A stretch of 64,000 bases of DNA from JABCYV01 sp035512155 (GCA_035512155.1 DATKEN010000092.1:1-64000); one strand, 5' to 3'; positions 15,495 through 25,238 are shown, numbered from the stretch's first letter. A program made the numbers and translations. The notes: generated from the letters alone by a model not told the origin.

Positions 15495-17441
15495 ATGGCA
15501 GACAGCATTCATATAAAGCTCCCGGACGGGAGCGTCAAAGAAGTGCCTAAGGGCGCGACCGCTCTTGATGTCGCCAAGTCCATCAGCCCACGGCTGGCAG
15601 ACGCCGCGGTGGCAGCCAAAACCAACGGCGATCTGATCGACCTCACTCGGCCGCTGGATAGAGACGCTGACCTGCGCATCCTGACCGATCGCGATCCCGA
15701 GGCACTGGAAGTTTACCGGCATTCCTCCGCGCATCTGCTGGCGGCGGCGGTCTTGGAGTTGTTCCCCGAAACCAAGCTTGGCCATGGGCCGGCGACCGAA
15801 AGCGGATTTTTCTACGACTTTTATCGCCCGACTCCCTTTACTCCCGAAGATCTAGAGAGAATTGAAAAGAAGATGCAGGAACTGGTGCAGCAGAACATTC
15901 CCTACGCGCGTGAGTTTCTGCCTCGCGATCAGGGCTTGCAGGAGTTCAAAAAAGAAGGTGACTTCATGAAGTGTCATTTCATCGAGCAGTTCACCAAGCC
16001 CGATGAAAAGATTTCCATTTACCGCACCGGAAAGTTCGTCGACTTTTGCCGCGGCCCGCATGTCCCTTCGACTGGCAAAATCAAAGCCTTCAAGCTACTG
16101 AATATTGCAGGAGCCTATTGGCTGGGCGACGAGAAGAATCCGCAACTGCAGCGCATTTACGGGACGTCATTCTTCTCCAAAAAAGACCTCGACGACTTCA
16201 TTCACAATCAGGAAGAGGCCAAAAAGCGCGACCATCGCGTGCTCGGCCAGCAACTGGATCTGTTTTCTATTCAGGAGCTTGCGGGGCCCGGGCTGATTTT
16301 CTGGCATCCCAAGGGCGGAATCATCCGTAAAGAGATGGAAGACTGGATGCGCTCCGAATACCTGAAGCGCGGCTACTCGCTGGTTTACACGCCACACGTC
16401 GCGCGGCGGCAATTGTGGCAGACCTCGGGCCACGAAGGCTACTACGCGCAAAACATGTTTGACGTCATGGAGCTCGACGACGCGGAATACCGCATGAAGC
16501 CCATGAACTGCCCATTTCACATCCTGATTTATAAGGACTCGCTGAAATCGTATCGGGATTTGCCGGTGCGGTTGGGCGAGCTGGGGACGGTCTACCGTTA
16601 CGAGCGCTCAGGGGTGATGCACGGATTGCTGCGGGTACGTGGTTTTACTCAGGACGATGCCCATATCTTCTGTACGCCGGAGCAGATCGAGCAGGAGATT
16701 GCCAGTTGCGTGGAGTTTGCCCGGGATGTGCTCAAAGATTTCGGATTCGATCAATTTCAAACCGAACTTTCGACCTGGAATCCCGACGACCGGAAGAATT
16801 TCGTAGGAAGCGAAGAGCAGTGGAACCTGGCCACGAGCTCGCTGGAAAAAGTGTTGAAGCGCCTCAATATTGAATATAAGACCATGCCGGGAGAAGCGGC
16901 GTTCTATGGGCCGAAGATTGATATCAAGCTGGTCGATGCCATCGGCCGCCTCTGGCAGCTTTCCACCGTCCAATTTGACTTCAACCTGCCACAGCGCTTT
17001 GCTCTGGAGTACGTTGCGGAGGACGGCACGCGCAAACAGCCGCTGATGGTGCATCGCGCGCTGTACGGATCCGTCGAGCGTTTCTTCGGGGTGCTGATCG
17101 AGCACTACGCCGGGGCGTTTCCGGTGTGGCTCTCGCCGGTACAGGCGGCGATGATTCCTATCAGTGAGCGACATGCAGACTATGCGAACAAAGTTGCGGA
17201 CCAATTGAAAGCCATCGATGTGCGCGTGCACGTCGATGCCCGTAACGAAAAGATGAATTCAAAAATCCGCGAGCATGCCCTGCAGAAGGTACCGTTTCTG
17301 CTAGTGGTGGGTGACAAAGAAGCGGAGGCTGGGAAAGTGAACGTCCGCACCCGAGGGAAAGAGAAGACGGAAGACATGGCGGCCGTAGAGTTTGTAGAGA
17401 AGATCAGAAAGCTCATCGCGGACAAGAGCCCGGGGCTGTAA
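15495..17441 (+). CDS. thrS: Threonyl-tRNA synthetase
   Basis: A class II aminoacyl-tRNA synthetase of 648 residues with the full domain set: N-terminal TGS (IKLPDGSVKEVPKGATALDVAKSI), the editing domain (HSSAHLLAAAV), the catalytic core with MKPMNCPFHI, YERSGVMHGLLRVRGFTQDDAHIF and MVHRALYGSVERF, and the anticodon-binding C-terminus. TACAAA lies nine bases before the ATG and no ribosome binding site is seen. No T-box leader was found in the short upstream gap. Confidence 0.97.
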   Translation: MADSIHIKLPDGSVKEVPKGATALDVAKSISPRLADAAVAAKTNGDLIDLTRPLDRDADLRILTDRDPEALEVYRHSSAHLLAAAVLELFPETKLGHGPATESGFFYDFYRPTPFTPEDLERIEKKMQELVQQNIPYAREFLPRDQGLQEFKKEGDFMKCHFIEQFTKPDEKISIYRTGKFVDFCRGPHVPSTGKIKAFKLLNIAGAYWLGDEKNPQLQRIYGTSFFSKKDLDDFIHNQEEAKKRDHRVLGQQLDLFSIQELAGPGLIFWHPKGGIIRKEMEDWMRSEYLKRGYSLVYTPHVARRQLWQTSGHEGYYAQNMFDVMELDDAEYRMKPMNCPFHILIYKDSLKSYRDLPVRLGELGTVYRYERSGVMHGLLRVRGFTQDDAHIFCTPEQIEQEIASCVEFARDVLKDFGFDQFQTELSTWNPDDRKNFVGSEEQWNLATSSLEKVLKRLNIEYKTMPGEAAFYGPKIDIKLVDAIGRLWQLSTVQFDFNLPQRFALEYVAEDGTRKQPLMVHRALYGSVERFFGVLIEHYAGAFPVWLSPVQAAMIPISERHADYANKVADQLKAIDVRVHVDARNEKMNSKIREHALQKVPFLLVVGDKEAEAGKVNVRTRGKEKTEDMAAVEFVEKIRKLIADKSPGL

Positions 17442-17461
17442 CTTCCCCTACACGGTACGCG

Positions 17462-17929
17462 GTGAAAATCACGCTGATCGGCGTTATCTCTGATACCCAC
17501 GGCCTACTTCGGCCGGAAGCGTTGGCTGACCTGCGCGGATCTGCTTTTATCATCCATGCCGGTGATATCGGCGACGCCGCGATTCTGGACAAGCTAGCGG
17601 AGACTGCGCCTGTGACGGCGGTGCGGGGTAACGTTGACCGTGAGGCCTGGGCGCGAAAGATTCCCGCCACGAATGTGCTGGAAGTGGGTGGCATTTCCAT
17701 CTACGTGCTACACAGCTTGCAGGAACTCGATCTGAAGCCGGAAGCGGCTGGATTTGCCGCGGTGATCTCCGGACACAGCCATGTGCCAAAGCAAGAGACG
17801 AGAAACGGAGTGCTGTATTTCAATCCGGGAAGCGCCGGGCCGAGGCGGTTTCGGCTGCCGGTGACCGTGGGGAAGCTGCTAGTCAAAGACGGTGTCGTGA
17901 CAGGTGAGATCCGCCTGCTAGCCATCTAA
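17462..17929 (+). CDS. YfcE/MJ0936-type metallophosphoesterase
   Basis: A 155-residue calcineurin-like phosphodiesterase. The metal motifs are complete: GVISDTHG, HAGDIGD, VRGNVDRE and SGHSHVPK, with FNPGSAGPRR near the end. Relatives hydrolyse model phosphodiesters, and the natural substrate is not known. The start is GTG 17462, 20 bases after thrS, so readthrough from thrS is likely. Confidence 0.88.
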   Translation: MKITLIGVISDTHGLLRPEALADLRGSAFIIHAGDIGDAAILDKLAETAPVTAVRGNVDREAWARKIPATNVLEVGGISIYVLHSLQELDLKPEAAGFAAVISGHSHVPKQETRNGVLYFNPGSAGPRRFRLPVTVGKLLVKDGVVTGEIRLLAI

Positions 17930-17948
17930 ATACCTATAGAGAAGCAAT

Positions 17949-17975
17949 TTGACCCCGCTCAAATTGTGGTATATT
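17949..17975 (+). promoter_or_regulatory. Promoter of the TlpA-like gene, leaderless arrangement
   Basis: TTGACC (17949-17954) and TATATT (17970-17975) are 15 bases apart. The ATG of the next gene begins only seven bases after the -10 box, which predicts a transcript without a 5' leader. Confidence 0.5.
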
Positions 17976-17982
17976 CCGCCGC

Positions 17983-18498
17983 ATGCTGGCGCGCCGACCA
18001 CGATTTTCGCTGGCCATTATTCTCGTTATGGCTATTGTTACATTGCCGGGGCTCGCCGCCGGTGGCGATGACGAAGCGGAACCTGCTCCTCGTTTTCACG
18101 CCAAAACCCTTGATGGCGAACAGTTCAATAATGCCTCCATCAAAGGCAAAGTTGTCCTGTTGGATTTCTGGACTACCTGGTGCCCATATTGCAGTCAGGA
18201 GGAAGCCATGGTGGACGACCTCGGGCACCAGTTTGCCGACAAAGGTCTGGTTGTCCTGGCCGTCGACGTGGCAGAGTCCAAGAAGAAAGTGAAAATACAC
18301 CTTCAGGAACATCCGCGGTCTTGCAAAGTCGTTCTTACGGAAGACACCAACCTAGCCGCCATGTACCAGGCGAACACCTATCCTATCTATGTGGTAATCG
18401 ACCGCGATGGCAATATCGCCGGCACGCAACGCGGCGCAGCAGGTGAAAGGGCGTTGCGAAATCTTCTGCGGCGCGCCGGACTGGGAACAAAGGATTAG
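17983..18498 (+). CDS. TlpA-like exported thioredoxin
   Basis: A 171-residue thioredoxin-fold protein with an N-terminal signal or anchor segment (FSLAIILVMAIVTLPGLAAG) and an active site FWTTWCPYCSQEE. The cis-proline region TYPIYVVIDRDGNIAG is present. It should act outside the cytoplasmic membrane, reducing disulfides as in cytochrome c maturation or oxidative repair; which of these is not shown by neighbours. Confidence 0.88.
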   Translation: MLARRPRFSLAIILVMAIVTLPGLAAGGDDEAEPAPRFHAKTLDGEQFNNASIKGKVVLLDFWTTWCPYCSQEEAMVDDLGHQFADKGLVVLAVDVAESKKKVKIHLQEHPRSCKVVLTEDTNLAAMYQANTYPIYVVIDRDGNIAGTQRGAAGERALRNLLRRAGLGTKD

Positions 18499-18538
18499 TC
18501 CCGCACGTTCTCTTCTTCATCAAGCGTCAAAATAGGGT

Positions 18539-18547
18539 TGCTACAAT
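18539..18547 (+). promoter_or_regulatory. Extended -10 box of tgt, leaderless arrangement
   Basis: TGC-TACAAT ends seven bases before the GTG start of tgt, with no ribosome binding site between. This fits an extended -10 promoter and a leaderless message. Confidence 0.5.
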
Positions 18548-18554
18548 CCCAGCA

Positions 18555-19772
18555 GTGTCGATCCAATTCCAGATTGAGGCGGCTTCTGGTCCTGCGCGCG
18601 CAGGCAAGCTGATCACTCCTCACGGTACGGTCCAAACGCCTGTATTCATGCCGGTGGGAACGCTGGCGTCCGTGAAAGGCATCTCTCAGGACATTTTGGA
18701 AGAACTCGGCGTCGAGATTCTGCTGGGGAACACTTATCACCTCTATTTGCGGCCGGGGGTCGATCAAGTCCGCCAACTTGGTGGGTTGCATTCCTTTATG
18801 GCGTGGCCGCGGGCAATCCTGACAGACTCTGGCGGCTTCCAAGTCTTCAGTTTGAATGACCTACGCACGGTGACCGAAGAAGGTGTGAAGTTCCGCTCAC
18901 ATCTGGATGGATCGTCGCATTTCTTGAGTCCGGAGAGCGCGATGGAGACGCAGATCGGGTTGGGCGCGGACATCATCATGGCCTTTGACGAGTGCACCGA
19001 GTATCCGGCGGATGACGGACGGATGCGGAAGTCAATGGAGTTGACGCTGCGCTGGGCAGAGCGGAGTAAGGAATATTTCGAAGAGCACAAGCGCGAAGTG
19101 CCTTGGGGCAATCACGTAGGCCCAGACGTCCCCGTCTCGGCAGGCGAGCGCCAGGTCGCCAGTCCCGGGCAGGTGAGGACATCCTTCGACGAACTCAGGA
19201 CGGGCTCTGCCCCTACGCAGACCCAGGCACTCTTTGGCATCGTGCAAGGAGGAATGGATCCAGCCCTAAGGAAGGAATCCGCTGAACGCACGATTGGGAT
19301 CGGCTTTCCAGGCTATGCCATAGGCGGACTCAGCGTGGGGGAGCCTCGCAAGCTGACGAGAGAAATTGTCGAAGCCACGGTCCAACATCTCCCCGGCGAC
19401 ACGCCGCGATACCTTATGGGAGTCGGGACGCCCGAGGAGATTATTGAATACGCTAACCTTGGCATTGACATGATGGACTGCGTGCTGCCCACGCGGGCGG
19501 CGCGACACGGATTGCTGTTCACCTCGCAGGGAAAAATCTCTATCAAGCAAGCGCGTTATGCTGGCGACGACGGACCCCTGGATCCCGCTTGCTCCTGCCG
19601 GGTGTGCAGGCGCTATTCGCGAGCTTATCTCCGCCATCTTTATGCCTCGAACGAGATTCTGGCTCAGGTCCTCAATACCATCCACAACCTCAGCTTCTAC
19701 CTTGACACCATGCGGGCGGTGCGTCATTCTATTGCACTTGGGAAAAAGGCCTGTTTTCTTTCTGGTGAGTAA
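18555..19772 (+). CDS. tgt: Queuine tRNA-ribosyltransferase (bacterial TGT)
   Basis: Exchanges guanine-34 for preQ1 in GUN-anticodon tRNAs. Core motifs: TPVFMPVGTLASVKG, LGNTYHLYLRPG, ILTDSGGFQVFSL, ALFGIVQGGMDPALR, GGLSVGEP, and the zinc site CSCRVCRRYSRAYLRHLY. At 405 residues it is about 30 longer than usual, owing to an insertion before QALFGIVQGG (about residues 183-220). Its DNA contains CCTTCGAC-GAACTCAGG, a word of the dispersed repeat family found elsewhere in the window. The reading frame is kept through it. tgt-yajC-secD-secF is a classic gene order. Confidence 0.95.
   Translation: MSIQFQIEAASGPARAGKLITPHGTVQTPVFMPVGTLASVKGISQDILEELGVEILLGNTYHLYLRPGVDQVRQLGGLHSFMAWPRAILTDSGGFQVFSLNDLRTVTEEGVKFRSHLDGSSHFLSPESAMETQIGLGADIIMAFDECTEYPADDGRMRKSMELTLRWAERSKEYFEEHKREVPWGNHVGPDVPVSAGERQVASPGQVRTSFDELRTGSAPTQTQALFGIVQGGMDPALRKESAERTIGIGFPGYAIGGLSVGEPRKLTREIVEATVQHLPGDTPRYLMGVGTPEEIIEYANLGIDMMDCVLPTRAARHGLLFTSQGKISIKQARYAGDDGPLDPACSCRVCRRYSRAYLRHLYASNEILAQVLNTIHNLSFYLDTMRAVRHSIALGKKACFLSGE
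19183..19210. repeat. Repeat-family word inside tgt
   Basis: The TTCGAC-N-CTCAGG-like core here (encoding SFDELRTGS) is also found, in the form CCCCTTCGACTTCGCTCAGGGCAGG, in the intergenic repeat at 61599-61672 and in both arms of the inverted repeat in the helicase gene. It lies in the part of tgt that other TGT enzymes lack. Confidence 0.45.
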
Positions 19773-19933
19773 TCTCAACGGAAACCATAGCTTGGCATCC
19801 CCGGTTCGTGCCTGAAGCTAAAGGAATCTCCGGCCTACGACAACGAGAACTCCTGCGGTAAATTTGCACAGGGCGAGACGCGTCAGCAGGTATGGCTCGA
19901 ACTGTTTAGCAGGAACCGGGTATCCGAATCTTC

Positions 19934-20263
19934 ATGAGCGCAGAATATTTGTTGACACTGCAAAGCAGTGGCGGCTCCATGGGCTGGCTGGGCTTTGCCC
20001 CGCTGATCTTCATTTTTGCCATCTTTTATTTTCTCTTGATCATGCCGCAGCAGCGGCGGCAGAAGAAGTGGCAACAGATGTTGTCGGAGCTCAAGACCGG
20101 TGACAAGGTGGTGACAAGCGGCGGGCTACGCGGAACTATCATCTCGCTGAAAGACGACTATTTACAACTGCGAGTGCCGCCTGACAACCTCCGGATCGAG
20201 GTAACCCGAGCTTCGGTGGTATCGGTTACGACACCGGAGGAAGCGGTGAGCAAGTCAGCTTGA
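19934..20263 (+). CDS. yajC: Preprotein translocase subunit YajC
   Basis: A 109-residue single-pass membrane protein that joins SecDF. The transmembrane helix (WLGFAPLIFIFAIFYFLLIMPQ) is followed by QRRRQKKWQQMLSELKTGDKVVTSGGLRGTI, the family signature. It is directly upstream of secD, as in many bacteria. Confidence 0.95.
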   Translation: MSAEYLLTLQSSGGSMGWLGFAPLIFIFAIFYFLLIMPQQRRQKKWQQMLSELKTGDKVVTSGGLRGTIISLKDDYLQLRVPPDNLRIEVTRASVVSVTTPEEAVSKSA

Positions 20264-20325
20264 AAATCGATCGTGACGACGCAAAAAAGTGCATCTAAAT
20301 TTTACTGGCAAATAAAAGTTAGGTC

Positions 20326-21945
20326 ATGAACAAGAATTTGGGATGGAAACTCGGACTCGTCGCCGCAATACTGCTGGCATTCCTGTTTGGCATATTCGGA
20401 ATTCCTAAGGACCTCTCAGCCAAGGGACTGGTGGCGTCGTTGCAGGACCGCATTCACCTGGGACTGGATCTGAAAGGTGGAACCCACCTCATTCTTCAAG
20501 TGCAGGTCAACGATGCCGTCAATGCGGATAGCGACCGCGCGGTCGAACGGCTTAAGGAAGCGTTGCGGACGAAAAAGATCAACTATGCCGACATCAGCAA
20601 ACCCGATCCTGTAAACAGCCCGGACAAGATCGTGATTAAGGGAGTGCCGCCGGAATCTAGCTCCGATCTTCGGTCGATTGTGAGCGATCGGCTGTCTGAG
20701 TACGAAGCGGCGTCGGGTGCTGAGAACAGTTGGACGCTGACCATGAAGCCTCAGTCTCTGGTGTCTCTTAAGAATCAGGCTGTTCAGCAGGCGATTGAGA
20801 CCATCCGCAATCGCATTGACCAGTTGGGAGTTAGCGAGCCGGTCATCGAGGAGCACGGGCTGGGACAGTACCAAATCCTGGTCCAGTTACCGGGCGTGGA
20901 TGATCCTGCGCGAGTAAAGGAAATTATGCAGTCCACTGCCATGCTGGAAATCCGGCAAGCCCTGGACAACGGTCAGGCCTATCCTGATGAGCAGGCTGCT
21001 TTGGCTGCGCACAACGGCGTTTTGCCTCCGGATGCAGTCCTGCTGCACGGCAAGAACAAAGGCGGCAGTGGAACGGAAGACGCCGTGTACCTCATTTCTC
21101 GCGTTTCTGCCGTAGCCGGCCACGATCTGAGACAGGCCAGCGTCGGTCGTGACGAGACTGGCCGGCCCGAGGTCAATTTCATCCTGACCGGGGAAGGCGG
21201 ACGGCGTTTTTCGCGATTCACGCGAGAGCACGTCAATGACTATTTGGCGGTCGTGCTGGATAACAAGGTCCAGGAAGTTGCCGTGATTAAGTCGGAGATT
21301 AGCGACCAGGGACGCATTAGCGGCGGTGGGATGACCGAACAGTATGCCAAGGACCTGGCGCTGGTTCTGAATTCGGGTGCTCTGCCCGCGAGTATCAAAT
21401 ACCTGGAAGAGCGGACAGTCGGACCGTCGCTCGGATCGGATTCGATCCGTGCCGGAGTTCAGGCTGCGGTTATCGGAATGCTCGCGGTGTTGATTTTCAT
21501 GCTGGTGTATTATCGCGGCGCGGGAATCAATGCCGACATTGCGCTGATCTTGAACTTGGTCATTCTGCTCGGTTTCATGGGCTATTTCGGTGCGACTCTG
21601 ACTTTGCCTGGGATTGCGGGAGTGATTCTGACTGTCGGCATGGGCGTAGATTCGAATGTCCTGATCTTCGAGCGCATCCGCGAGGAACTGAGGAATGGAA
21701 AAACGCCGCCTTCGGCGGTCGAACAAGGATTCGGCCATGCCTGGATCACGATCGTGGATACGCACGTCACCACGATTGTTTCAGCGGCCATCCTCTTCTT
21801 GTTTGGGACAGGGCCGGTAAAGGGGTTTGCGGTCACGCTAACATTTGGTTTGCTGGCGAACCTGTTTACCGCGGTTTTCGTATCGCGCATGATTTTTGAC
21901 TGGATCCTTACCCGCAAGCAGCGGGGCGAGGCATTGAGCATTTAG
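20326..21945 (+). CDS. secD: Protein translocase subunit SecD
   Basis: An RND-like membrane protein that, with SecF, uses the proton gradient to pull exported proteins through. One N-terminal helix (LGLVAAILLAFLFGIFG) precedes a large periplasmic part starting LGLDLKGGTHLILQV. Five further helices occupy the C-terminal third, with TVGPSLGSDSIRAG and GMGVDSNVLIFERIREELRNGK. At 539 residues it is of the normal short type. Confidence 0.96.
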   Translation: MNKNLGWKLGLVAAILLAFLFGIFGIPKDLSAKGLVASLQDRIHLGLDLKGGTHLILQVQVNDAVNADSDRAVERLKEALRTKKINYADISKPDPVNSPDKIVIKGVPPESSSDLRSIVSDRLSEYEAASGAENSWTLTMKPQSLVSLKNQAVQQAIETIRNRIDQLGVSEPVIEEHGLGQYQILVQLPGVDDPARVKEIMQSTAMLEIRQALDNGQAYPDEQAALAAHNGVLPPDAVLLHGKNKGGSGTEDAVYLISRVSAVAGHDLRQASVGRDETGRPEVNFILTGEGGRRFSRFTREHVNDYLAVVLDNKVQEVAVIKSEISDQGRISGGGMTEQYAKDLALVLNSGALPASIKYLEERTVGPSLGSDSIRAGVQAAVIGMLAVLIFMLVYYRGAGINADIALILNLVILLGFMGYFGATLTLPGIAGVILTVGMGVDSNVLIFERIREELRNGKTPPSAVEQGFGHAWITIVDTHVTTIVSAAILFLFGTGPVKGFAVTLTFGLLANLFTAVFVSRMIFDWILTRKQRGEALSI

Positions 21946-22023
21946 GATTGCCGGGTTTTGCTCGGCCTGGACGGGCGAGGGCGCTGGTCCTCATATAGAT
22001 TGTTATAAGGGGTTTTAAGCAGA

Positions 22024-23271
22024 GTGGAATTTTTTCGCAATCCAAACATAGATTTTCTCGGCAAGAAGTGGTACTTTCTCGCCTTTTCATTGGTATTCAG
22101 TGTGGCGGGCATACTTTCCATGTTGTTCTGGCATGGGATCCCGCTAGGTGTAGACTTCCGGGGGGGCACGCTGGTCTACGTGAAGTTCTCGCATCCCCCG
22201 AACGACGATGCCATCCGGGCGGCGCTGGGGCGAGTCGGTCTCGGGCGAGCGAGGATTCAACGACTCGGTGTGCCTGCGAGCAACGAAGAGCTGATTGACC
22301 TGGACGTCCGCGAGACCAGTGAGAAGGCGCTGGACGAGGGCAAGATTAAGGTCATCAGTGCCCTTGAGACAAACACCGCGGCCGGCAAGCAGGACCTGAA
22401 CAATAGCAGCTCTTTGACACAGGCGAATTACCTGCTCGAGAAGGATCCGCTGCACGCAGGTACGGACGCCAATCAACGCTACACCGAAGTGGCGCAGAGG
22501 ATTGTGAACTATCGGGACAAAACCAAGGGCGGCGTGCTAAGTTCCTTCGACGACTTGAAAGGTATAGTCGATCCGGCAGTGGTTGCGACACTGCAGGAGG
22601 GTTTCTATCTTTCCGATTTCGGGATCTACCAAGTGGAAATTGTTGGACCTCAAGTCGGCAAACAACTGCAGAGCCAGGCGAAGTGGGCCGTGATTTACTC
22701 CCTTGCCGGGATGCTGGTGTACCTCGCTTTCCGATTCGAGTGGATCTACGGTGTGGCTGCGGTAGTTACCGTGTTTCACGATACTTTGATCACGGTTGGC
22801 GCCTTTTCACTGGCGAACAAGGAAATCTCGCTGACAGTGATTGCGGCCATCCTGACGCTGATCGGTTATTCCAACAACGATACAATTGTGGTGTTCGATC
22901 GTATCCGTGAGAACTTGAAGTTGATGCGACGCGAGAAGCTGTCCGACATCGTCAACCGGAGCATTAATCAGACCCTTAGCCGGACCATCTTGACAGCGGG
23001 CTTAACATTCCTGACGGTGCTGGCTTTGTATTTGTTCGGTGGCGAAGTGCTGCATGGGTTCTCATTCGCATTAGTGATAGGCATCCTGATCGGTACTTAT
23101 TCGTCGATTGCCATTGCGGCACCCATTCTGGTGGCTTACCAGGATTGGCGGACGAAACGCGGGGCACGGCCGGTGATTGGTCCAGGCGGAAAGTCGGTAG
23201 AAGGCAAGGGTCCACGGCCTAATGCTACTCGGGCACAGGCAAAGGACTCGAAAGCGGGCGTAACTACTTAG
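22024..23271 (+). CDS. secF: Protein translocase subunit SecF
   Basis: Partner of SecD. The first helix follows FRNPNIDFLGKKWYFLAFSLV, then GVDFRGGTLVYVKF and a long periplasmic segment of about 150 residues that is larger than in E. coli SecF (it includes a charged stretch around LLEKDPLHAGTDANQRYTEVAQR). The C-terminal helices contain GYSNNDTIVVFDRIREN, the SecF signature. The start is GTG 22024. Length 415 residues. A basic disordered tail (GARPVIGPGGKSVEGKG) ends it. Confidence 0.95.
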   Translation: MEFFRNPNIDFLGKKWYFLAFSLVFSVAGILSMLFWHGIPLGVDFRGGTLVYVKFSHPPNDDAIRAALGRVGLGRARIQRLGVPASNEELIDLDVRETSEKALDEGKIKVISALETNTAAGKQDLNNSSSLTQANYLLEKDPLHAGTDANQRYTEVAQRIVNYRDKTKGGVLSSFDDLKGIVDPAVVATLQEGFYLSDFGIYQVEIVGPQVGKQLQSQAKWAVIYSLAGMLVYLAFRFEWIYGVAAVVTVFHDTLITVGAFSLANKEISLTVIAAILTLIGYSNNDTIVVFDRIRENLKLMRREKLSDIVNRSINQTLSRTILTAGLTFLTVLALYLFGGEVLHGFSFALVIGILIGTYSSIAIAAPILVAYQDWRTKRGARPVIGPGGKSVEGKGPRPNATRAQAKDSKAGVTT

Positions 23272-23398
23272 TTTGCAATTGTTTAACTGCCACTCGGCCG
23301 ATATAAGCTGGAGCCGGCCAACGGTTGCTCAGCTTGGGAACAGTGGAAGCAGGGGCGGTGTCTAAGAGGATGTAGGACTCGTGTAAGAGGAGACGCCT

Positions 23399-24142
23399 AT
23401 GTTTGAAGACAGCCTGATTGAATCCGGTGGCAAGCTGAAGACGAAACGCGGGGCGACGACTGCTCTTTCCTTCGTTTTGCAGGTAATGCTGATCGGAGTG
23501 CTGGTATTGATTCCACTCCTATTTACGGAAGCCCTGCCAAAAACACAGCTGATGACCTTCCTGGTGGCGCCTCCGCCTCCTCCGCCACCACCGCCGCCAC
23601 CGGCGGCGACTCCGGTCAAGGTGGTCAAGCAAATTCAGACCGATATCATTAACGGCCAACTCCGTACGCCAACCAAGATTCCAGAAAAAGTGCAGATGAT
23701 CAAAGAAGAAGAGGCTCCACCGCCGATGAATTCCATGGCTGGCGTGGTGGGTGGGGTTCCGGGCGGAGTGCCTGGCGGACAGATGGGAGGAGTGATCGGC
23801 GGAATCATCAATTCGACCCCTATGTCCGTACCCAAGATAGCTACGCCGCAACGCGTACGGGTGTCGCAAGGTGTGACCCAGGGCTTGCTGCTGCGTAAAG
23901 TTCAACCAGCCTACCCGCCCCTGGCGCGACAGGCACGCATCCAAGGAAGTGTGCTGTTGCAGGCTGAGATTAGCAAGGATGGCAGTATTGAAAACCTTCA
24001 CTTGATCAGTGGGCATCCTATGCTGGCCCCGGCAGCCATCGAAGCCGTGAAGCAGTGGAAGTACAGGCCCTACATTTTGAACGGTGAACCGGTGGAAGTC
24101 GACACCCAGATTACGGTGATTTTCTCGCTATCCGGAGGCTAA
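23399..24142 (+). CDS. TonB-family energy transducer
   Basis: A 247-residue TonB-like protein. A cytoplasmic start is followed by one transmembrane helix (about residues 22-44), a run of eleven prolines (58-68) that would help span the periplasm, a Gly/Pro linker (VVGGVPGGVPGGQMGG), and a C-terminal TonB domain (LLRKVQPAYPPLARQARIQGSVLLQAEI, then AVKQWKYRPYILNG). It is the first gene of a TonB-ExbB-ExbD-ExbD cluster and would pass membrane energy to outer-membrane receptors. No receptor gene is in the window. Confidence 0.92.
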   Translation: MFEDSLIESGGKLKTKRGATTALSFVLQVMLIGVLVLIPLLFTEALPKTQLMTFLVAPPPPPPPPPPPAATPVKVVKQIQTDIINGQLRTPTKIPEKVQMIKEEEAPPPMNSMAGVVGGVPGGVPGGQMGGVIGGIINSTPMSVPKIATPQRVRVSQGVTQGLLLRKVQPAYPPLARQARIQGSVLLQAEISKDGSIENLHLISGHPMLAPAAIEAVKQWKYRPYILNGEPVEVDTQITVIFSLSGG

Positions 24143-24344
24143 GGGTCTTTGCCTGGTGAAGTGAAGTGGTGAGAGAAGGTTCGTGGCGCGGCTTTCCCCA
24201 TCCCACCTTGTGTAACGGTTCGGGGCGGGGCACGTTGAAGAACCACGGTCGCCCTTTTGCCTAAAGCAGCCGATCGCTCCCTGATTTCTAGGGTTTTACC
24301 GCGAGACAACGATTCGCGTACAAGTTCTGAGGAGGAAGCAACTC

Positions 24345-25100
24345 ATGTTCGTAGCCAACTTAGCTGTACATACTCTGAGCACTGTATCCACCACGGCCAC
24401 CTGGTTGTTGCAGGAACAATCGGTCCAGTGGGATCCACTTTCTCTATGGCGCCAGATGGGCATCATCGCGAAGGCGGTGGTGGTCATTCTGTTCATTATG
24501 TCTGGTTGGTCGATCGGGGTGATGATCGATCGCTGGATGGCCTTTAATGCCGCCCGGAAGCAGTCGCGGGCGTTCGCTCCCGCAGTTGCGGGCGCTCTGC
24601 GTGATGGCAAGATTGACGAGGCTATCAAAGTGGCGGAGCGCAATAAGAAGAGCCATCTGGCCAAGGTTGTGACCGCCGGTCTCATGGAATTTCGCGCTCA
24701 CCAGGAAAGCGGTGAGATTCCGGGGGAGACCATAGAGGCTTCCAAGCGCGCCCTGGAGCGCACCGAAGCCATTGTCCATGCCGAGTTGAAGCGCGGGCTG
24801 GGCGGTTTGGCCACCATTGGGTCGACAGCGCCATTCGTGGGACTGTTCGGCACGGTGATGGGCATCCTGAACGCCTTCCGAGAAATCTCAACTCAGAAGG
24901 CCACCGGTTTGGGCGCCGTTGCAGGTGGAATCTCGGAAGCGCTGGTGACCACCGCCATCGGACTATTCGTGGCTATCCCGGCCGTGATGATGTTCAACTA
25001 TCTGACTGGCCGCGTGGAAGCCTTCGACGTGGAGATGGACAACTCCTCGAGCGAATTGATTGATTATTTCCTGAAGCGGCGAGGAATGCGCCGCACCTAA
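24345..25100 (+). CDS. exbB: ExbB/TolQ/MotA-family proton channel subunit
   Basis: A 251-residue three-helix membrane protein. The first helix is near residues 40-62 (AKAVVVILFIMSGWSIGVMIDRW), then a cytoplasmic loop, then two helices with GLGGLATIGSTAPFVGLFGTVMGILNAF and ISEALVTTAIGLFVAIPAVMMFNYL, which are the family core. A strong GAGGAGGAAG ribosome binding site precedes the ATG. It forms the stator pentamer that surrounds the ExbD dimer. TolQ cannot be fully excluded, but the TonB neighbour favours ExbB. Confidence 0.92.
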   Translation: MFVANLAVHTLSTVSTTATWLLQEQSVQWDPLSLWRQMGIIAKAVVVILFIMSGWSIGVMIDRWMAFNAARKQSRAFAPAVAGALRDGKIDEAIKVAERNKKSHLAKVVTAGLMEFRAHQESGEIPGETIEASKRALERTEAIVHAELKRGLGGLATIGSTAPFVGLFGTVMGILNAFREISTQKATGLGAVAGGISEALVTTAIGLFVAIPAVMMFNYLTGRVEAFDVEMDNSSSELIDYFLKRRGMRRT

Positions 25101-25238
25101 CGGTCCTTGCTGAAGGATAAGGCTACGGCTATGAGTTAGGGCTGGACGCGGGGAAGCTCCGGCGTCCAGCCTGAAAGCTGTTCGCCAAAGTTCCTTCGCG
25201 GACAGCGATGCAATCTAGCGCTCGAGAGAGGTAAAGGT

